DNA of 64,000 bases from Chitinophagaceae bacterium (GTDB lineage Bacteria > Bacteroidota > Bacteroidia > Chitinophagales > Chitinophagaceae), in NCBI GenBank assembly GCA_016713965.1, contig JADJOC010000007.1:1-64000 (forward strand), given 5' to 3'. The position numbers and the translations under genes were made by a program. This document shows positions 18,747 to 29,626 of this stretch, piece by piece. The notes below the pieces were generated by a model. That model searched no databases. It was not told the DNA's origin and was given only the letters and a program-made list of their open reading frames with translations. How positions within the stretch are numbered: the stretch's first letter is position 1; each line of letters begins with the position of its first letter.

Positions 18747-20391
18747 ATGGCCAAGTATATTTTTGTTACAGGTGGTGTAACATCTTCATTAGGTAAAGGA
18801 ATAATAGCTGCGTCGCTGGCTAAACTATTGCAAAGCCGTGGACTTACCGTAACTATCCAGAAGTTTGACCCGTATATTAATGTTGACCCGGGCACATTAA
18901 ACCCTTACGAACATGGCGAATGTTTTGTAACGGATGATGGTGCGGAAACAGACCTGGACCTGGGGCATTACGAACGTTTTTTAAATACACCCACTTCGCA
19001 GGCCAACAATGTAACTACCGGGCGTATTTACCAGACTGTTATCAACAAAGAAAGGGAAGGCGCATATTTGGGTAAAACAGTGCAGGTGGTACCGCATATA
19101 ACAGATGAAATTAAAAGAAGGATGCTGCTATTGGGTGAAGAAGGGAAATTTGATATTATTATTACAGAACTCGGTGGCACTGTTGGCGATATTGAAAGCC
19201 TGCCTTTTATAGAGGCCGCGCCAGATCCAATGGGAAATGTCTGAAGAAGACTGTATAGTGGTGCACCTTACGCTGATACCTTACCTGAGGGCTGCTAAAG
19301 AATTAAAAACTAAACCCACACAGCATAGTGTTAGAATGCTAAGCCAGGAAGGGGTACACCCGGATATTATTGTATGCCGTACGGAAGAGCCACTAAATAA
19401 GGAACTGAAGAAAAAAGTGGCTTTGTTTTGCAATGTAAAGCCTGATGCAGTAATTGAAGCCATTGATGCAGCAACCATTTATGAAGTGCCCTAAAAAAAT
19501 GCAGGAAAAACTGGATGTGATTGTACTGAAAAAATTACACATTAATGGTTATGCTGCACCGGAGCTGACCAAGTGGCGGGTCTTTTTAGATAAGCTGAAA
19601 TATCCAAAAAGCAAGGTTACCATTGGGCTTATTGGAAAATATATTGAATTGCAGGATGCGTATAAATCAATTTTAGAAGCTTTTGTACATGCAGGTGCAA
19701 TGAATGAATGCAAAGTACAAGTTCAAAATGTGCACAGTGAATTTATTACTGATGAAAATGTAGCAGAAAAATTAAAAGACCTGGATGGTTTGCTCGTAGC
19801 GCCTGGTTTTGGCCACAGGGGGGTCAGCGGTAAAATTATTGCGGTGAAATATGCCCGTGAAAATCAATTGCCTTTTTTTGGCATTTGCCTGGGCATGCAA
19901 ATGGCAGTAATTGAATTTGCAAGAAATGTGCTGGGATATAAAAATGCCGATTCTACAGAAATGGATGCTAATACCCCGTATCCGGTAATTGATTTGATGG
20001 AAGAGCAAAAGAAAATAAAGACTAAGGGCGGTACCATGCGTCTGGGATCTTACCCATGTGTAATAAAGCCGGGAACTTTGGCCCACCAGATATATGATGC
20101 TACAACTATTGCTGAAAGGCACAGGCATCGCTGGGAATTCAATAATAAATACCTGGATGATTTTGAAAAAGCAGGTCTGGTGCCCAGCGGTAAAAATCCT
20201 GACAATGGCCTTGTAGAGATTATTGAATTGGCGAACCATCCTTTTTTTATTGGCGTGCAATACCACCCGGAATTAAAAAGTACGGTAGAAAGTCCTAGCC
20301 TGTATTTGTGCATTTTATAAAAGCTGCTAAAGAATTTGCCGAAAGAAAAGAAAGTACTAAAATTAGTAACAAAAAATCCGAAATGATTTAG
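18747..20391 (+). CDS. pyrG: CTP synthase (three frameshifts in the sequence)
   Basis: PyrG makes CTP from UTP, ATP and glutamine and is essential. The synthase domain starts MAKYIFVTGGVTSSLGKGI and includes DPYINVDPGTLNPYEHGE; the glutaminase domain has the nucleophile Cys in FGICLGMQ and the His-x-Glu site in QYHPELKS. The frame breaks three times: at about 19220 (GAGGCCG|CGCCAG, two bases short), 19491 (CCC for CCCC) and 20302 (TTT for TTTT). Correcting them gives a normal protein of about 550 residues ending at the TAG 20389-20391. Three breaks in an indispensable gene strongly suggest sequencing error. Confidence 0.93.
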
Positions 20392-20405
20392 ACGATTTTT
20401 AAATA

Positions 20406-20436
20406 AAAAACCGGGTCACTACCCGGTTTTTATTTA
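20406..20436 (+). terminator. Intrinsic terminator after pyrG
   Basis: AAAAACCGGGT / ACCCGGTTTTT hairpin with a T-run, 15 nt after the pyrG stop. It also faces the convergent gene ending at 20458. Confidence 0.9.
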
Positions 20437-20457
20437 AAACTTTATATAATTAATTAC

Positions 20458-20721
20458 TCATTTTTGGAGTTTCACGAATCTCTTTTTCGAATCATCATAT
20501 TCTCCGGGCAACTCTACAGGTACTTCGTCTGGTACTTCTTTATCTATATTCCTTGTTTTATTTTCTTCGTTCCTATCATATTCCTTATCTCCTGGATTAA
20601 TACCTGGTTTATCGTTTTCACCGTTTACAATTTTTTGATCTTCACCTGGCTTCTTATTATTGGTAAAATTTTCATTTGAATTAGTAGAAGCCTGGTTTCC
20701 AGGCTGCGTATTATTTTTCAT
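20458..20721 (-). CDS. Small hydrophilic hypothetical protein
   Basis: 87 residues, very polar and probably disordered (rich in N, K, E, D, P). The C-terminal VPVELPGEYDDSKKRFV resembles short Bacteroidota proteins found with stress-type genes. It is the third of three small minus-strand genes (with 20750 and 21193), likely one operon. No function is assigned. Confidence 0.6.
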   Translation of the reverse strand: MKNNTQPGNQASTNSNENFTNNKKPGEDQKIVNGENDKPGINPGDKEYDRNEENKTRNIDKEVPDEVPVELPGEYDDSKKRFVKLQK

Positions 20722-20749
20722 AATAAAAAATTTATGTTATAAATAAATA

Positions 20750-21145
20750 TTACAGGTTATCATCAAACTGCTTATTCTTTTTTTTTAATATCTGCCTTCC
20801 TATTGCAATACTAACTGCTTTAATTTTACTTGCGTTTTTGGCTACTATATTTGTTATGCCTAATTGAACTAATCTACCTGCTATTCTTTTTAAAATAGGG
20901 CTTCTCTTATTAGTAATCAGTTTATTCGAAATTATGCCAGTGCCAATTCCTAAAGAAGCACTAAATATTTTATGCTGGAAAACAGGAGAATAAATTTTAG
21001 CGATTGCACTTTTTAAGATATTTACCGGTTGTATGGCAGCATATAACGATTTTATATTCTCCTTTATATTCTCTTTACCAATACCTTTTTTCCATTCTAA
21101 ATAATGTATTCTTTCTTGTAACTGTTTAGAATTATTTATTTGCAT
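20750..21145 (-). CDS. Hypothetical protein with central glycine-rich hydrophobic region
   Basis: 131 residues. The N-terminus is charged and helical (KQLQERIHYLEWKK), the centre has a hydrophobic glycine-rich stretch (FSASLGIGTGIISNK), and the C-terminus is basic. It may associate with membranes. It sits between the YtxH-like protein and the small hydrophilic protein on the same strand. No domain is recognised with confidence. Confidence 0.6.
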   Translation of the reverse strand: MQINNSKQLQERIHYLEWKKGIGKENIKENIKSLYAAIQPVNILKSAIAKIYSPVFQHKIFSASLGIGTGIISNKLITNKRSPILKRIAGRLVQLGITNIVAKNASKIKAVSIAIGRQILKKKNKQFDDNL

Positions 21146-21192
21146 AAAATGAAAATTATATATTGGATAAGAGAAATAAGGGTAGTAATACC

Positions 21193-21495
21193 TTATGCTG
21201 AATGATTCGCTTTAGCTGTTTCTTTTACATTATTTACAGTGTCTTTTACACTATTGATTTTTTCTTTACCCTTATCTATTAATTCTACTGCATCTTCCTT
21301 AATAGTTTCATACTTACTTTTGATTGCATTTCCTAATTCACAAAAACCGTTTTTTATAGCATCAGTTACATCAGTTCCTTTTTGTGATAATTTTTCCCTT
21401 GTATTTGAACCTTTATCAGGGGCAAATAAAATTCCTAATACTGCTCCTGCTGCAATTCCTGCAACTAGGCTTGTTAATACTTTACCTGTACTCAT
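21193..21495 (-). CDS. YtxH-like general stress protein
   Basis: 100 residues starting MSTGKVLTSLVAGIAAGAVLGILFAP, the typical YtxH pattern: one glycine/alanine-rich membrane segment ending in FAPDKGS-x-TREKL. A Lys/Glu-rich amphipathic tail follows (DAVELIDKGKEKINSVKDTVNNV). YtxH proteins accompany stress responses in many Bacteroidota. It heads the three-gene minus-strand cluster. Confidence 0.8.
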   Translation of the reverse strand: MSTGKVLTSLVAGIAAGAVLGILFAPDKGSNTREKLSQKGTDVTDAIKNGFCELGNAIKSKYETIKEDAVELIDKGKEKINSVKDTVNNVKETAKANHSA

Positions 21496-21849
21496 GATTT
21501 TTTGTTTTATAAATTAATAATTAATTATTGATATGGTAATAGCATATCTTCCAAAATATTGCCAAACTTTATTATAAATATATGATATTTCTGTATTCCT
21601 CCCTGTAAAGGATTAAAATTTGTAAATACTTGGCAATTTTGCAGACTTATCTGGAAAGCAGTTGTGCATTATTTTCCCCATTTGAGCAAATTAAGAAACA
21701 TTATAATTAAAATTTGTAAATCTTTTTTAATAAAAAATTTAGATAAATCGAATATTAACTGATGGAGCTTCTGTATGGCATGATTATTCAGTATTAGTAA
21801 ATATTATTTTTAAAAAATTATATAACCATTAACCATTAAATTTTACTAC

Positions 21850-22020
21850 ATGAAAAAATCTATTATTTTAACAACTGCATTATTTTATATGTCATTTATA
21901 TTGTCAGGTTGCGAAGCTATTGGTACAATTTTTAAAGCTGGTATGTGGAGCGGTATCATTATAGTTGTAGTAATAATATTTTTAATAGTTTTTTTAATAG
22001 GCCGGTCAAGGAAAAAATAA
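21850..22020 (+). CDS. Small lipoprotein with C-terminal membrane segment
   Basis: 56 residues. The N-terminal signal ends in a lipobox (ILSGC), followed by EAIGTIFKAGMWSG and a hydrophobic C-terminal segment (IIIVVVIIFLIVFLIG) closed by RSRKK. Similar tiny proteins in Bacteroidota are sometimes annotated as phosphatidate cytidylyltransferase, which cannot be right at this size. It lies 62 nt before the histidine kinase. Confidence 0.65.
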   Translation: MKKSIILTTALFYMSFILSGCEAIGTIFKAGMWSGIIIVVVIIFLIVFLIGRSRKK

Positions 22021-22082
22021 AAAGCAGTATTTTTAAAATCATTAGCTAAATACCTAATGACTTAATAATTTAATTCAGGAAT

Positions 22083-23489
22083 ATGAAGTTTTATATTGAC
22101 AGAAAAATAAAAATAGGATATTTTTCTGCTTATTTCCTTTTGATAGTATGTTACCTCTTATTTTTTACTACTAATAATCAAATGCTCGAGGAAGCTGAAC
22201 GAAACGACAATACTAAGGAAAGTGTTACAAAGCTTGAGCTTTTATTATCGCAGCTAAAAGATGTTGAAATAGGATTTAGAGAGTATTTGCTGGTGGGAGA
22301 TGAACAATTTCTGGACCCATATTGCCTGGCCGGGCCTGAATTAGAAAATAGTGTAAAAAATATTCGTAATCTTATTGATAATAACCCCGAGCAACAATAC
22401 AACCTTGATGTTTTGCAAGGGTTAATTAACCAGCGCTTAGATATTATAAGCCAGGAAATTAACATGTTCAAACAATCAAATAATATAGTAAATGATGCTA
22501 TAAAAAAATTATCCTACAATGGCAAACTAACTGTTGATAGCATCAGGCAAACTGTATTATCCCTGCAAACTTCTCAAAAAGCCTTAATAAATATAAAAAA
22601 GCCTCAATTAATAGGCTTTTCCAAAACAATACGGATAATTAATTTGGGATCGTTAATTATAGCTACGCTTATAGCCATCTATTCTCTATTTACATATACG
22701 CAAGAGTATAAAGCCCGCCGAAAGTCAGATGAACAGACATTATTGTACCGTAAACAATTGGAACAAAGAATAGAACAGTTAAATATTGTTAATGAAGAGC
22801 TTACCCATTTAAAAGGAATAGAAAAGTTTGCAGCGACGGGAAGAATGGCAAGAATGATTGCTCATGAAGTTCGTAATCCTTTAACAAATATTGGGCTGGC
22901 TAATGATCAATTGCGTGAGATTATCAATGCTAATGAAGAAATAAATATGTTAGTAGATATGATTAAAAGAAATAGCGAACGGATAGGAGATTTAGTAAGT
23001 AAACTTTTAAATTCCACAAAATTTGTAGAGTTAAAGCTTTCAAGCATTAGTGTTAACGACCTAATTGACGATACGCTTGAAATGGACAAAGACAGGATAG
23101 AGCTTAATGGAATAAAAGTAGAAAAAAAATATTTAGCCAATTCCTGCGGACTATTAGTGGATGTAGATAAAGTAAAAATTGCTTTACTAAATATTATTGT
23201 TAATGCAATAGAGGCTATGGAACCACAAAAAGGTATTTTAGAAATTACTATAAGCAGGCTTAGTAATATTTGTATTATCATTTTAAAAGATAATGGTACA
23301 GGTATGGATACAGAATTTTTATCGAAATTATTTGAGCCTTTTTTTACAAGTAAAGAAAAAGGTAATGGCCTAGGCCTTACAAACACACAAAATATAATTT
23401 TACACCATAAAGGAAATATAACAGTTAAGAGCGAAGTAGGAAAAGGAACTTCATTTACCGTAAGCTTACCTGTCAGTTATGGATATTGA
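22083..23489 (+). CDS. CHASE3-type membrane sensor histidine kinase
   Basis: 468 residues. Two membrane segments (about 11-30 and 185-205) bracket a helical periplasmic sensor resembling CHASE3 (with EIGFREYLLVGDEQFL). A coiled coil (210-245) leads to the dimerisation/phosphoacceptor region with His about 261 in IAHEVRNPLTNI. The ATPase domain has the N box (NIIVNAIEAM), G1 (DNGTGM), F box (FEPFFTSKEKG) and G2 (GNGLGLT). The signal is unknown. Likely partners are the response regulators at 23518 (convergent) and 24101. Confidence 0.92.
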   Translation: MKFYIDRKIKIGYFSAYFLLIVCYLLFFTTNNQMLEEAERNDNTKESVTKLELLLSQLKDVEIGFREYLLVGDEQFLDPYCLAGPELENSVKNIRNLIDNNPEQQYNLDVLQGLINQRLDIISQEINMFKQSNNIVNDAIKKLSYNGKLTVDSIRQTVLSLQTSQKALINIKKPQLIGFSKTIRIINLGSLIIATLIAIYSLFTYTQEYKARRKSDEQTLLYRKQLEQRIEQLNIVNEELTHLKGIEKFAATGRMARMIAHEVRNPLTNIGLANDQLREIINANEEINMLVDMIKRNSERIGDLVSKLLNSTKFVELKLSSISVNDLIDDTLEMDKDRIELNGIKVEKKYLANSCGLLVDVDKVKIALLNIIVNAIEAMEPQKGILEITISRLSNICIIILKDNGTGMDTEFLSKLFEPFFTSKEKGNGLGLTNTQNIILHHKGNITVKSEVGKGTSFTVSLPVSYGY

Positions 23490-23517
23490 GAAAAAAAATC
23501 TACAGTTTGAAAAAAGT

Positions 23518-23883
23518 CTAACTGCCAGATGTTTCTATAATTTCAAAAATTGTTTCTTTTGAAAAAGGCTTTCCTATAAAATAATCTACCCCTTCTTTAA
23601 AAGCTTTGTCCCTGTCTAAAGTAGTATCATGGGCAGTAATCATAATTACCTTGCAGTGTGGAAGCTGTATTTTAATTTCATGTATAAAATCAACGCCCAG
23701 CCCATCAGGCAGATGATTATCTAAAAAAATAATCATTGGTTTATTTAATGTTATATAGCTTTTAGCTTCTGTTAAACTACATACACATTCTGCATGTATA
23801 TCTTTTTGCTTCAAAAGTCTGCTTAATAAATAGCAGATATCTTTTTCGTCATCAATAATTAATACTTTAGAGGTTTCTTCCAT
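23518..23883 (-). CDS. Single-domain response regulator
   Basis: 121 residues, receiver domain only: acidic pair (IIDDEKD), phospho-acceptor Asp in FLDNHLPDG, Thr in MITAHD and Lys in GKPFS. There is no output domain, so it may act as a phosphate relay or sink, or by protein contact. It converges on the kinase gene (29 nt between the stops) and is divergent from the NtrC-type regulator. Confidence 0.9.
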   Translation of the reverse strand: MEETSKVLIIDDEKDICYLLSRLLKQKDIHAECVCSLTEAKSYITLNKPMIIFLDNHLPDGLGVDFIHEIKIQLPHCKVIMITAHDTTLDRDKAFKEGVDYFIGKPFSKETIFEIIETSGS

Positions 23884-24100
23884 TAATAAGATTTTAACTC
23901 ATTAGCATATAGTAAAGTACAATTTTATTGCCAGAATTAGCCTGGTTAACTATAATAAATGTTTAAACATTTTAAACAGGCATAATTTTTGAATTTTAAA
24001 TAGTATTATTCACACTTTTACTTTCATTCCTTATCATTATAATCATTCAGTTCAGTATGCATAATAACTATGCAGGCATAAGCTATAAACATTTTGTGAC

Positions 24101-25537
24101 ATGAAAAAAAGAATTTTAATTATTGATGATGATTTGGATATGTGTACACTCTTATCCAGGTTTTTGATACAGAACGGTTTTGAAACTGAAATTGCATATT
24201 CAGGGAAATCAGGTGTGGCAAAATTTCAACAATCCAAATTCGATATAGTTTTATGCGATTACAGGCTGGGTGATAAAGATGGCAAAAATGTGTTATTAGA
24301 TATAAAAAAGCATGATCCTACTGCTATAGTACTAATAATTACCGGTTATTCTGATATAAATTCTGCAGTAGAAGTTATAAAATTGGGGGCTTATGATTAT
24401 ATCACCAAACCTCTCATACCTGATGAAGTACTAAGCATTTTAAATACTATAAATAATCAGTTAGGGCAAGATCAGGATAATACAACAAGCACAGTACAAA
24501 AAAGTATAAAAGCAGAAATAAATTCCGGGCAATTTCTCCAAGGTAAAGGTACGGCTGCTAAAGAGCTATACCGGCAGGTAGAAATGGTAGCAGTTACTGA
24601 TTATAGCGTAATACTCTATGGCGAAAGTGGAACCGGTAAAGAAGTTATTGCCAGAATGATACATAATATGAGCAAAAGAAAGGATAAGCCTTTTGTTGCT
24701 ATGGATTGCGGGATCTTGTCGAAAGAATTATCCGGGAGTGAATTGTTCGGACATGTAAAAGGCGCTTTTACAGGGGCACAGAATGATAAAGAAGGCCATT
24801 TTGAATTAGCTAATGGAGGAACCTTGTTTTTAGATGAGGTTGCAAATTTATCCTACGACATCCAGGCTTCTTTTTTAAGAGTGGTTGAAGAAAGAAAATT
24901 TAAAAGAGTAGGGGGTACTAAAGAAATGCCGCTTGATATAAGGATAATTGTTGCTTCAAATGAAAGCCTCCAGGAGGCTTATAAAACAGGTAAATTTCGT
25001 GAGGATTTATACCACAGGTTTAATGAATTTTTTATCAATTTGCCCCCGCTACGACATCGTAAAGACGACATCCCCTTATTTGCGGATTTTTTTTTAAAAA
25101 AAACTTGTAAAGAGCTCGATAAAAATTTAACAGGATTCGATGAACAGATAATGGAATTATTTATCAACTACTCCTGGCCGGGTAATTTAAGGGAATTTAA
25201 AAATGTTATCCGGCGTGCTGCCTTATTATCCGTTACCGATACAGTATCGATTGATAATTTACCCGCAGAATTAATAGATAATATCAATATCGTAACAAAT
25301 AATTTTTATCCCTTGCATATAGCCGGAGTCGGCCAGGTAAATACTATAGCACCTGTAAAAAAAGAATTTAATTTAAAAGATGCTGCTTTTAAAGCTGAAT
25401 ATGAAACTATAATGAGGGTTTTAAAAGAAGTGAATTTTAATAAAACAAAAGCAGCCCAGATACTTAATGTAGATCGTAAAACTTTATATAATAAAATAAG
25501 GAATTATGAAGTTTTAGTGCTTGGGCCATCAGAATAA
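24101..25537 (+). CDS. NtrC-family sigma-54-dependent response regulator
   Basis: 478 residues. Receiver domain (1-125, IIDDDLDM, CDYRLGDKDG, TKPL), AAA+ domain with Walker A GESGTGKE (about 173), the sigma-54 contact loop GAFTGA (about 222) and Walker B GGTLFLDEV, then a Fis-type helix-turn-helix at the C-terminus (NKTKAAQILNVDRKTLYNKI). All key motifs are present. It would activate sigma-54 promoters when phosphorylated, probably by the kinase at 22083. rpoN is not in the window. Confidence 0.95.
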   Translation: MKKRILIIDDDLDMCTLLSRFLIQNGFETEIAYSGKSGVAKFQQSKFDIVLCDYRLGDKDGKNVLLDIKKHDPTAIVLIITGYSDINSAVEVIKLGAYDYITKPLIPDEVLSILNTINNQLGQDQDNTTSTVQKSIKAEINSGQFLQGKGTAAKELYRQVEMVAVTDYSVILYGESGTGKEVIARMIHNMSKRKDKPFVAMDCGILSKELSGSELFGHVKGAFTGAQNDKEGHFELANGGTLFLDEVANLSYDIQASFLRVVEERKFKRVGGTKEMPLDIRIIVASNESLQEAYKTGKFREDLYHRFNEFFINLPPLRHRKDDIPLFADFFLKKTCKELDKNLTGFDEQIMELFINYSWPGNLREFKNVIRRAALLSVTDTVSIDNLPAELIDNINIVTNNFYPLHIAGVGQVNTIAPVKKEFNLKDAAFKAEYETIMRVLKEVNFNKTKAAQILNVDRKTLYNKIRNYEVLVLGPSE

Positions 25538-26145
25538 AATACCTGTAAATTTTAAAACTGCCAATTAAAAACTAATAATTTAACCCAGAATAAATAGCGG
25601 TATTTTTTGAAGCTGTTTAAACTTTTATTAATAAGACTACTATAGGTGCGAAGAATATTTGCCGCCTGCCAGGGTGTATACCCAAGTTGACCATAAAAAT
25701 AAATACCGTAACCCTATTTGGCTCTCAAATGATTTGCGCCCTAAAAAAATCAGTACATCTGAATAACTCGGGCTTAACAATAAGGCTTTTTAGAAAAATA
25801 TGTAGCATCAGTATATTTTTTATATTTAAATGCAGCGTTTCTTGCTGCTTCAAAAAAGTCCATCTGATGGGTTGGTACCTGATTGTCCAAAAGAATATGT
25901 TAGGGTAAAATATTTATCAGGAATATGGAAATGCTATTTTTATACATCTGCAGGACGGATACTGTAAGAAGTGGTAATGATTAGTTTAATAGTATAACGT
26001 TACTTGGTTTTGTTTATTGTATCATACTATATATTATCAATACATTAATGATTAAGATAGTTAAATATTCTTGAAATAATTAGTAATAGAGAAGGCTTAA
26101 TCAGCAGGATATTTATTTATCAGGATATGAAAATAATCCCCGCTA
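25538..26145. other. Gene-poor stretch with a possible decayed minus-strand gene
   Basis: No intact gene is visible. On the minus strand around 25640-25880, fragments such as MDFFEAARNAAFKYKKYTD and SPSYSDVLIFLGR read like the start of a TPR-type YaiO-like outer-membrane protein. Another piece, GYGIYFYGQLGYTPWQAA, resembles a barrel end. The frames are broken and most of a barrel is absent. Treat as a weak hint of a relic. Confidence 0.3.
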
Positions 26146-26171
26146 CGTTGAAAACCAATGTGAGCGGGGAT
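26146..26171 (-). terminator. Terminator downstream of tmRNA
   Basis: ATCCCCGCT / AGCGGGGAT hairpin immediately 3' of the tmRNA end, followed in the minus direction by TTATTTTC. Confidence 0.8.
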
Positions 26172-26176
26172 TTAAG

Positions 26177-26545
26177 TGGAGCTGCAGGGAATCGAACCCT
26201 GGTCCAAACATATTCGCCGTAAGCTTTCTACATGTTTATTTATGCATTAATTGTAGGGTGAGGGCAGGAGCATAACAAACCAATCCACACCTTAGAAGAA
26301 TCGTCTTAAGCAATCGTCACGACATTCAATTGCAGCATCTTGTTTTGTTTTTGAGTCGGCGGCGGAGCATGGGAACAAGCGAACCTGCTCGGCGGCCCTA
26401 ATGGTTGCTAATCTATCGATTAAGCAGCCATGGCATACTGAGTATTGCCATTTAAAAGTTTCGTATTCAGATTGAAGTGCTAATTACGCAACGCACTACA
26501 TGCTTACACTTACAAAGATCTATGCTGTCAAAACCGGTCAGCCCC
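26177..26545 (-). ncRNA. ssrA: Transfer-messenger RNA
   Basis: The minus strand begins GGGGCTGACCGGTTTTGACAG and ends with the tRNA-like GGTTCGATTCCCTGCAGCTCC-A (complement of 26177-26200), about 369 nt. The reading frame GGC AAT ACT CAG TAT GCC ATG GCT GCT TAA at about 26420-26452 gives the tag GNTQYAMAA, which fits the Bacteroidota pattern G-x-x-x-YA(L/M)AA. tmRNA frees stalled ribosomes and tags the peptides for proteolysis together with SmpB. Confidence 0.95.
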
Positions 26546-26654
26546 GTAATTAATTGATAATTGATTAATTAATAATGCAAAATTACGACTTAAAATATAA
26601 AATCAGTTATTTGTAAAAATTATCCGTTAATTCATTATCAATTATCAACTAACA

Positions 26655-28248
26655 CTACTGTTTCATCTTTTTATAAAAATTTATCAACGCATTGGTTGAG
26701 CAATCGTGAGAATTAATTTCTTCTTTACTTTGCAACTCCGGTAAAATTTTATTCGCTAACACTTTCCCCAGCTCTACTCCCCATTGATCAAAACTGTATA
26801 TGTTCCAAATTATTCCCTGTACAAAAATTTTATGCTCATACAACGCAATCAGTTCGCCTAAAGTAAAAGGGGTGATTTGTCGCACCAAAATAGAATTGGT
26901 AGGGCGGTTGCCTTTAAAAACACGGTAAGGGTTTTCATTTAGTGCGCCATTCATCAATGCTTCTGTTTGTGCAAAAAAATTGCTTAATAACTTGTGATGA
27001 TGGTCACCCATAGGATTATGGCTCACTGCAGGCGCAATAAAATCGCAGGGAATAATTTGCGTACCCTGGTGGATAAGCTGGTAAAAAGCATGTTGCCCGT
27101 TAGTGCCAGGTTCACCCCAGATAACCGGCCCCGTGCTGTAAGTTACTTTATCTCCATTTCTGTCAATATATTTTCCATTACTTTCCATATTGCCTTGCTG
27201 AAAATAAGCTGCAAAGCGATGTAGATACTGGTCGTAAGGTAAAATTGCTTCGAAGTAGTCCAAAAAAAATTACCATACCATATGCCCAGTAAAGCCATAA
27301 TTACCGGTATGTTTTTTTCAAAAGGCATGCTGACAAAATGTTCATCAATATGGTGGGCACCTTTTAATAAATTTTCAAAATTATCATAGCCGATAGTTAA
27401 TGCAATGGATAAACCAATTGCACTCCACAAACTGTACCTGCCACCAACCCAATCCCAAAACACAAACATATTTTCAGCAGCAATACCAAACTTTACCACT
27501 TCGTCTGTATTGGTACTCACGGCTACAAAATGTTTAGCAATATGTACCTCATCTTTGGCATTTAACAAAAACCAGTTTCTTGCAGTATGTGCATTGGTCA
27601 TTGTTTCCTGTGTAGTGAAAGTTTTGGAAGCAATTAAAAAAAGTGTTTCTTCTACTTCCACCTGTTTAAGTGTTTCTGCAATATGTGTGGCATCAACATT
27701 ACTTACAAAATAAGTTTGTATGCCACTTATCCAATAAGGTTTTAACGCCTCGGTAACCATTACCGGCCCCAGGTCACTGCCACCAATGCCGATGTTTACA
27801 ATATATTTGATTTTCTTGCCTGTATAACCTTTCCATTCACCGGTGTGTATTTTTATGCAAAAATCCTCCATTTGCTCCTTACTGCTTTAATATCTTCCAT
27901 TACATTTTTGCCATCCAGCATTACAGGATTATCAGAAAAATTACGCAAGGCAGTATGCAGTACTGCCCGGTCTTCCGTTTCATTAATTTTTTCACCGCTA
28001 AACATTGCAGTAATGGCTGTTTTTAACTGGCAATCTTCAGCAAGCTGCAGCAATAACTCCATTGTTTTTTCTGTAATAATATTCTTTGAATAATCAAATA
28101 AAATATCATCAGTAAACAAGGAAAATTTATCAAACCTGGTTTTATCATTTTCAAACCAGTCTGCCATGTGGGCATTTTCCATTTCAGCAAAATGCTGCTG
28201 CAAGGCCAGCCAGGAGGGGGTAGAAGTAGGATTTATTTTTGGAAGCAT
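26655..28248 (-). CDS. pgi: Glucose-6-phosphate isomerase (two frameshifts in the sequence)
   Basis: Pgi interconverts glucose-6-phosphate and fructose-6-phosphate. Motifs: IVNIGIGGSDLGPVM, FVSNVDATHIAETL, SKTFTTQETMTNA, WVGGRYSLWSAIG, GEPGTNGQHAF and SFDQWGVELGK. The frame breaks at 27876-27881 (one A short, GTAAGG) and at the T8 run 27262-27269 (expected T9). Corrected, the protein is about 531 residues, normal for the family. The start at 28248 (MLPKINPTSTPSW) matches the homologous N-terminus. Confidence 0.93.
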
Positions 28249-28346
28249 ATATATATTAAATTTATGAGTAAATATTATTAGGCGTATTCGCACCTTACCG
28301 ACAATTAATGATAAAGCCGGGAACACAAAAAAATTATAATGATAAA

Positions 28347-29362
28347 TTACAAAGTTTTGATTAACTCAACAAGCCTGTATACCATTTCTCCGCTGACATC
28401 CAGGTGTGTTACCATCCGTACCTGCGTAGCTGAGATAGAAAGGCATAAAATATCATGCCGCCTAAGCATTTCACAAAATTCTTTTGCTGTATAGGCATTA
28501 ACAACTTCAAAAATTACAATATTAGTTTCTACAGGCATTATTTTACCAATAAATTCTTTTTTCATTAATGCTTCGGCTATTAGCTTAGCATGATAATGAT
28601 CTTCGGCTAACCTGGTTATATTATTTTCCAAAGCAAATATACCCGCTGCTGCAAGATAGCCTGCCTGCCGCATACCACCTCCCAATACTTTTCTTATTCT
28701 TCTTGCTTTTTTAATAAATTCATTATTACCCAGCAGCACGCTTCCTACCGGGGCACCTAATCCTTTGCTAAGGCAAATAGAAATACTATCAAATATTTCG
28801 CCATATTGTTTTGGCGTTTCATCCCTGGCCACTAAGGCATTCCACAACCTTGCACCATCTAAATGATATTTAAGATTATTATTCAGGCAAACTTCTTTAA
28901 TTTGTTGAATATCATTGAAATTATAGCAGCTACCTCCTCCGCGATTGGCCGTATTTTCCAGACTTATTAAACTGGTTTTTGCCTTATGCACATCATCATT
29001 ATTAATAGCTTCTGTGGCTTGTCCGGCATTAATTTTTCCTTGTAGCCCTTCTATCGGTTTTACCTGGCATCCGCTGTTGAATGCAATTCCTCCGCCTTCA
29101 TATATATATACATGGCTCATTTTTCGCAAATTACTTCTTCGCCGGGTTGGGTATGGCATTTTATGGCTATTTGATTAGTCATGGTTCCACTTGGGCAAAA
29201 AACAGCAGCCTGCATGCCAAATAGTTGTGCTGACATTTCTTCTAATAAGTTAATGGAAGGGTCTTCTCCAAATACATCATCCCCGACTTGCGCTAAAAAC
29301 ATTGCTTCCAACATTGCAGTAGATGGTTTTGTAAAAGTATCCGAACGTAAGTCTGTCATCAT
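28347..29362 (-). CDS. ltaE: Low-specificity L-threonine aldolase (one frameshift)
   Basis: A PLP enzyme cleaving L-threonine (and allo-threonine) to glycine and acetaldehyde. Motifs: MTDLRSDTFTKPS, QVGDDVFGEDP, the HLDGARLWNA segment and the PLP lysine region CLSKGLGAPVGSVL. The frame breaks at the T5 run 29120-29124 (GAAAAATGAG in gene sense, one A short). Corrected length is about 339 residues. It lies 99 nt downstream of pgi's start, on the same strand. Confidence 0.9.
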
Positions 29363-29515
29363 GTTGCAAAAGTAGGATGATATAAGCCTGATAGTTGATA
29401 AAACAAATTTTTAAATTAATTTTAATCAATTCTTAATTATATGATAAAAATACATAATCTGTTAACTGTTTACTATGTTTTATAAATTTAGTTATGAAAT
29501 ACGAGCTTTGGATTG

Positions 29516-29523
29516 TACCTTTG
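29516..29523 (+). promoter_or_regulatory. Candidate -7 promoter element (TACCTTTG) of rpoD
   Basis: Perfect TAnnTTTG match about 104 nt before the rpoD start; the -33 region is not clear. Confidence 0.45.
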
Positions 29524-29626
29524 CAAACGAGTTTGGTCTAATTTTTTAGGTAATTTGATTTGTTAAAGAACATTTTTACATAAAAAATTGTCATATAATC
29601 GTTATAAATCTAACCAATACAATAAA

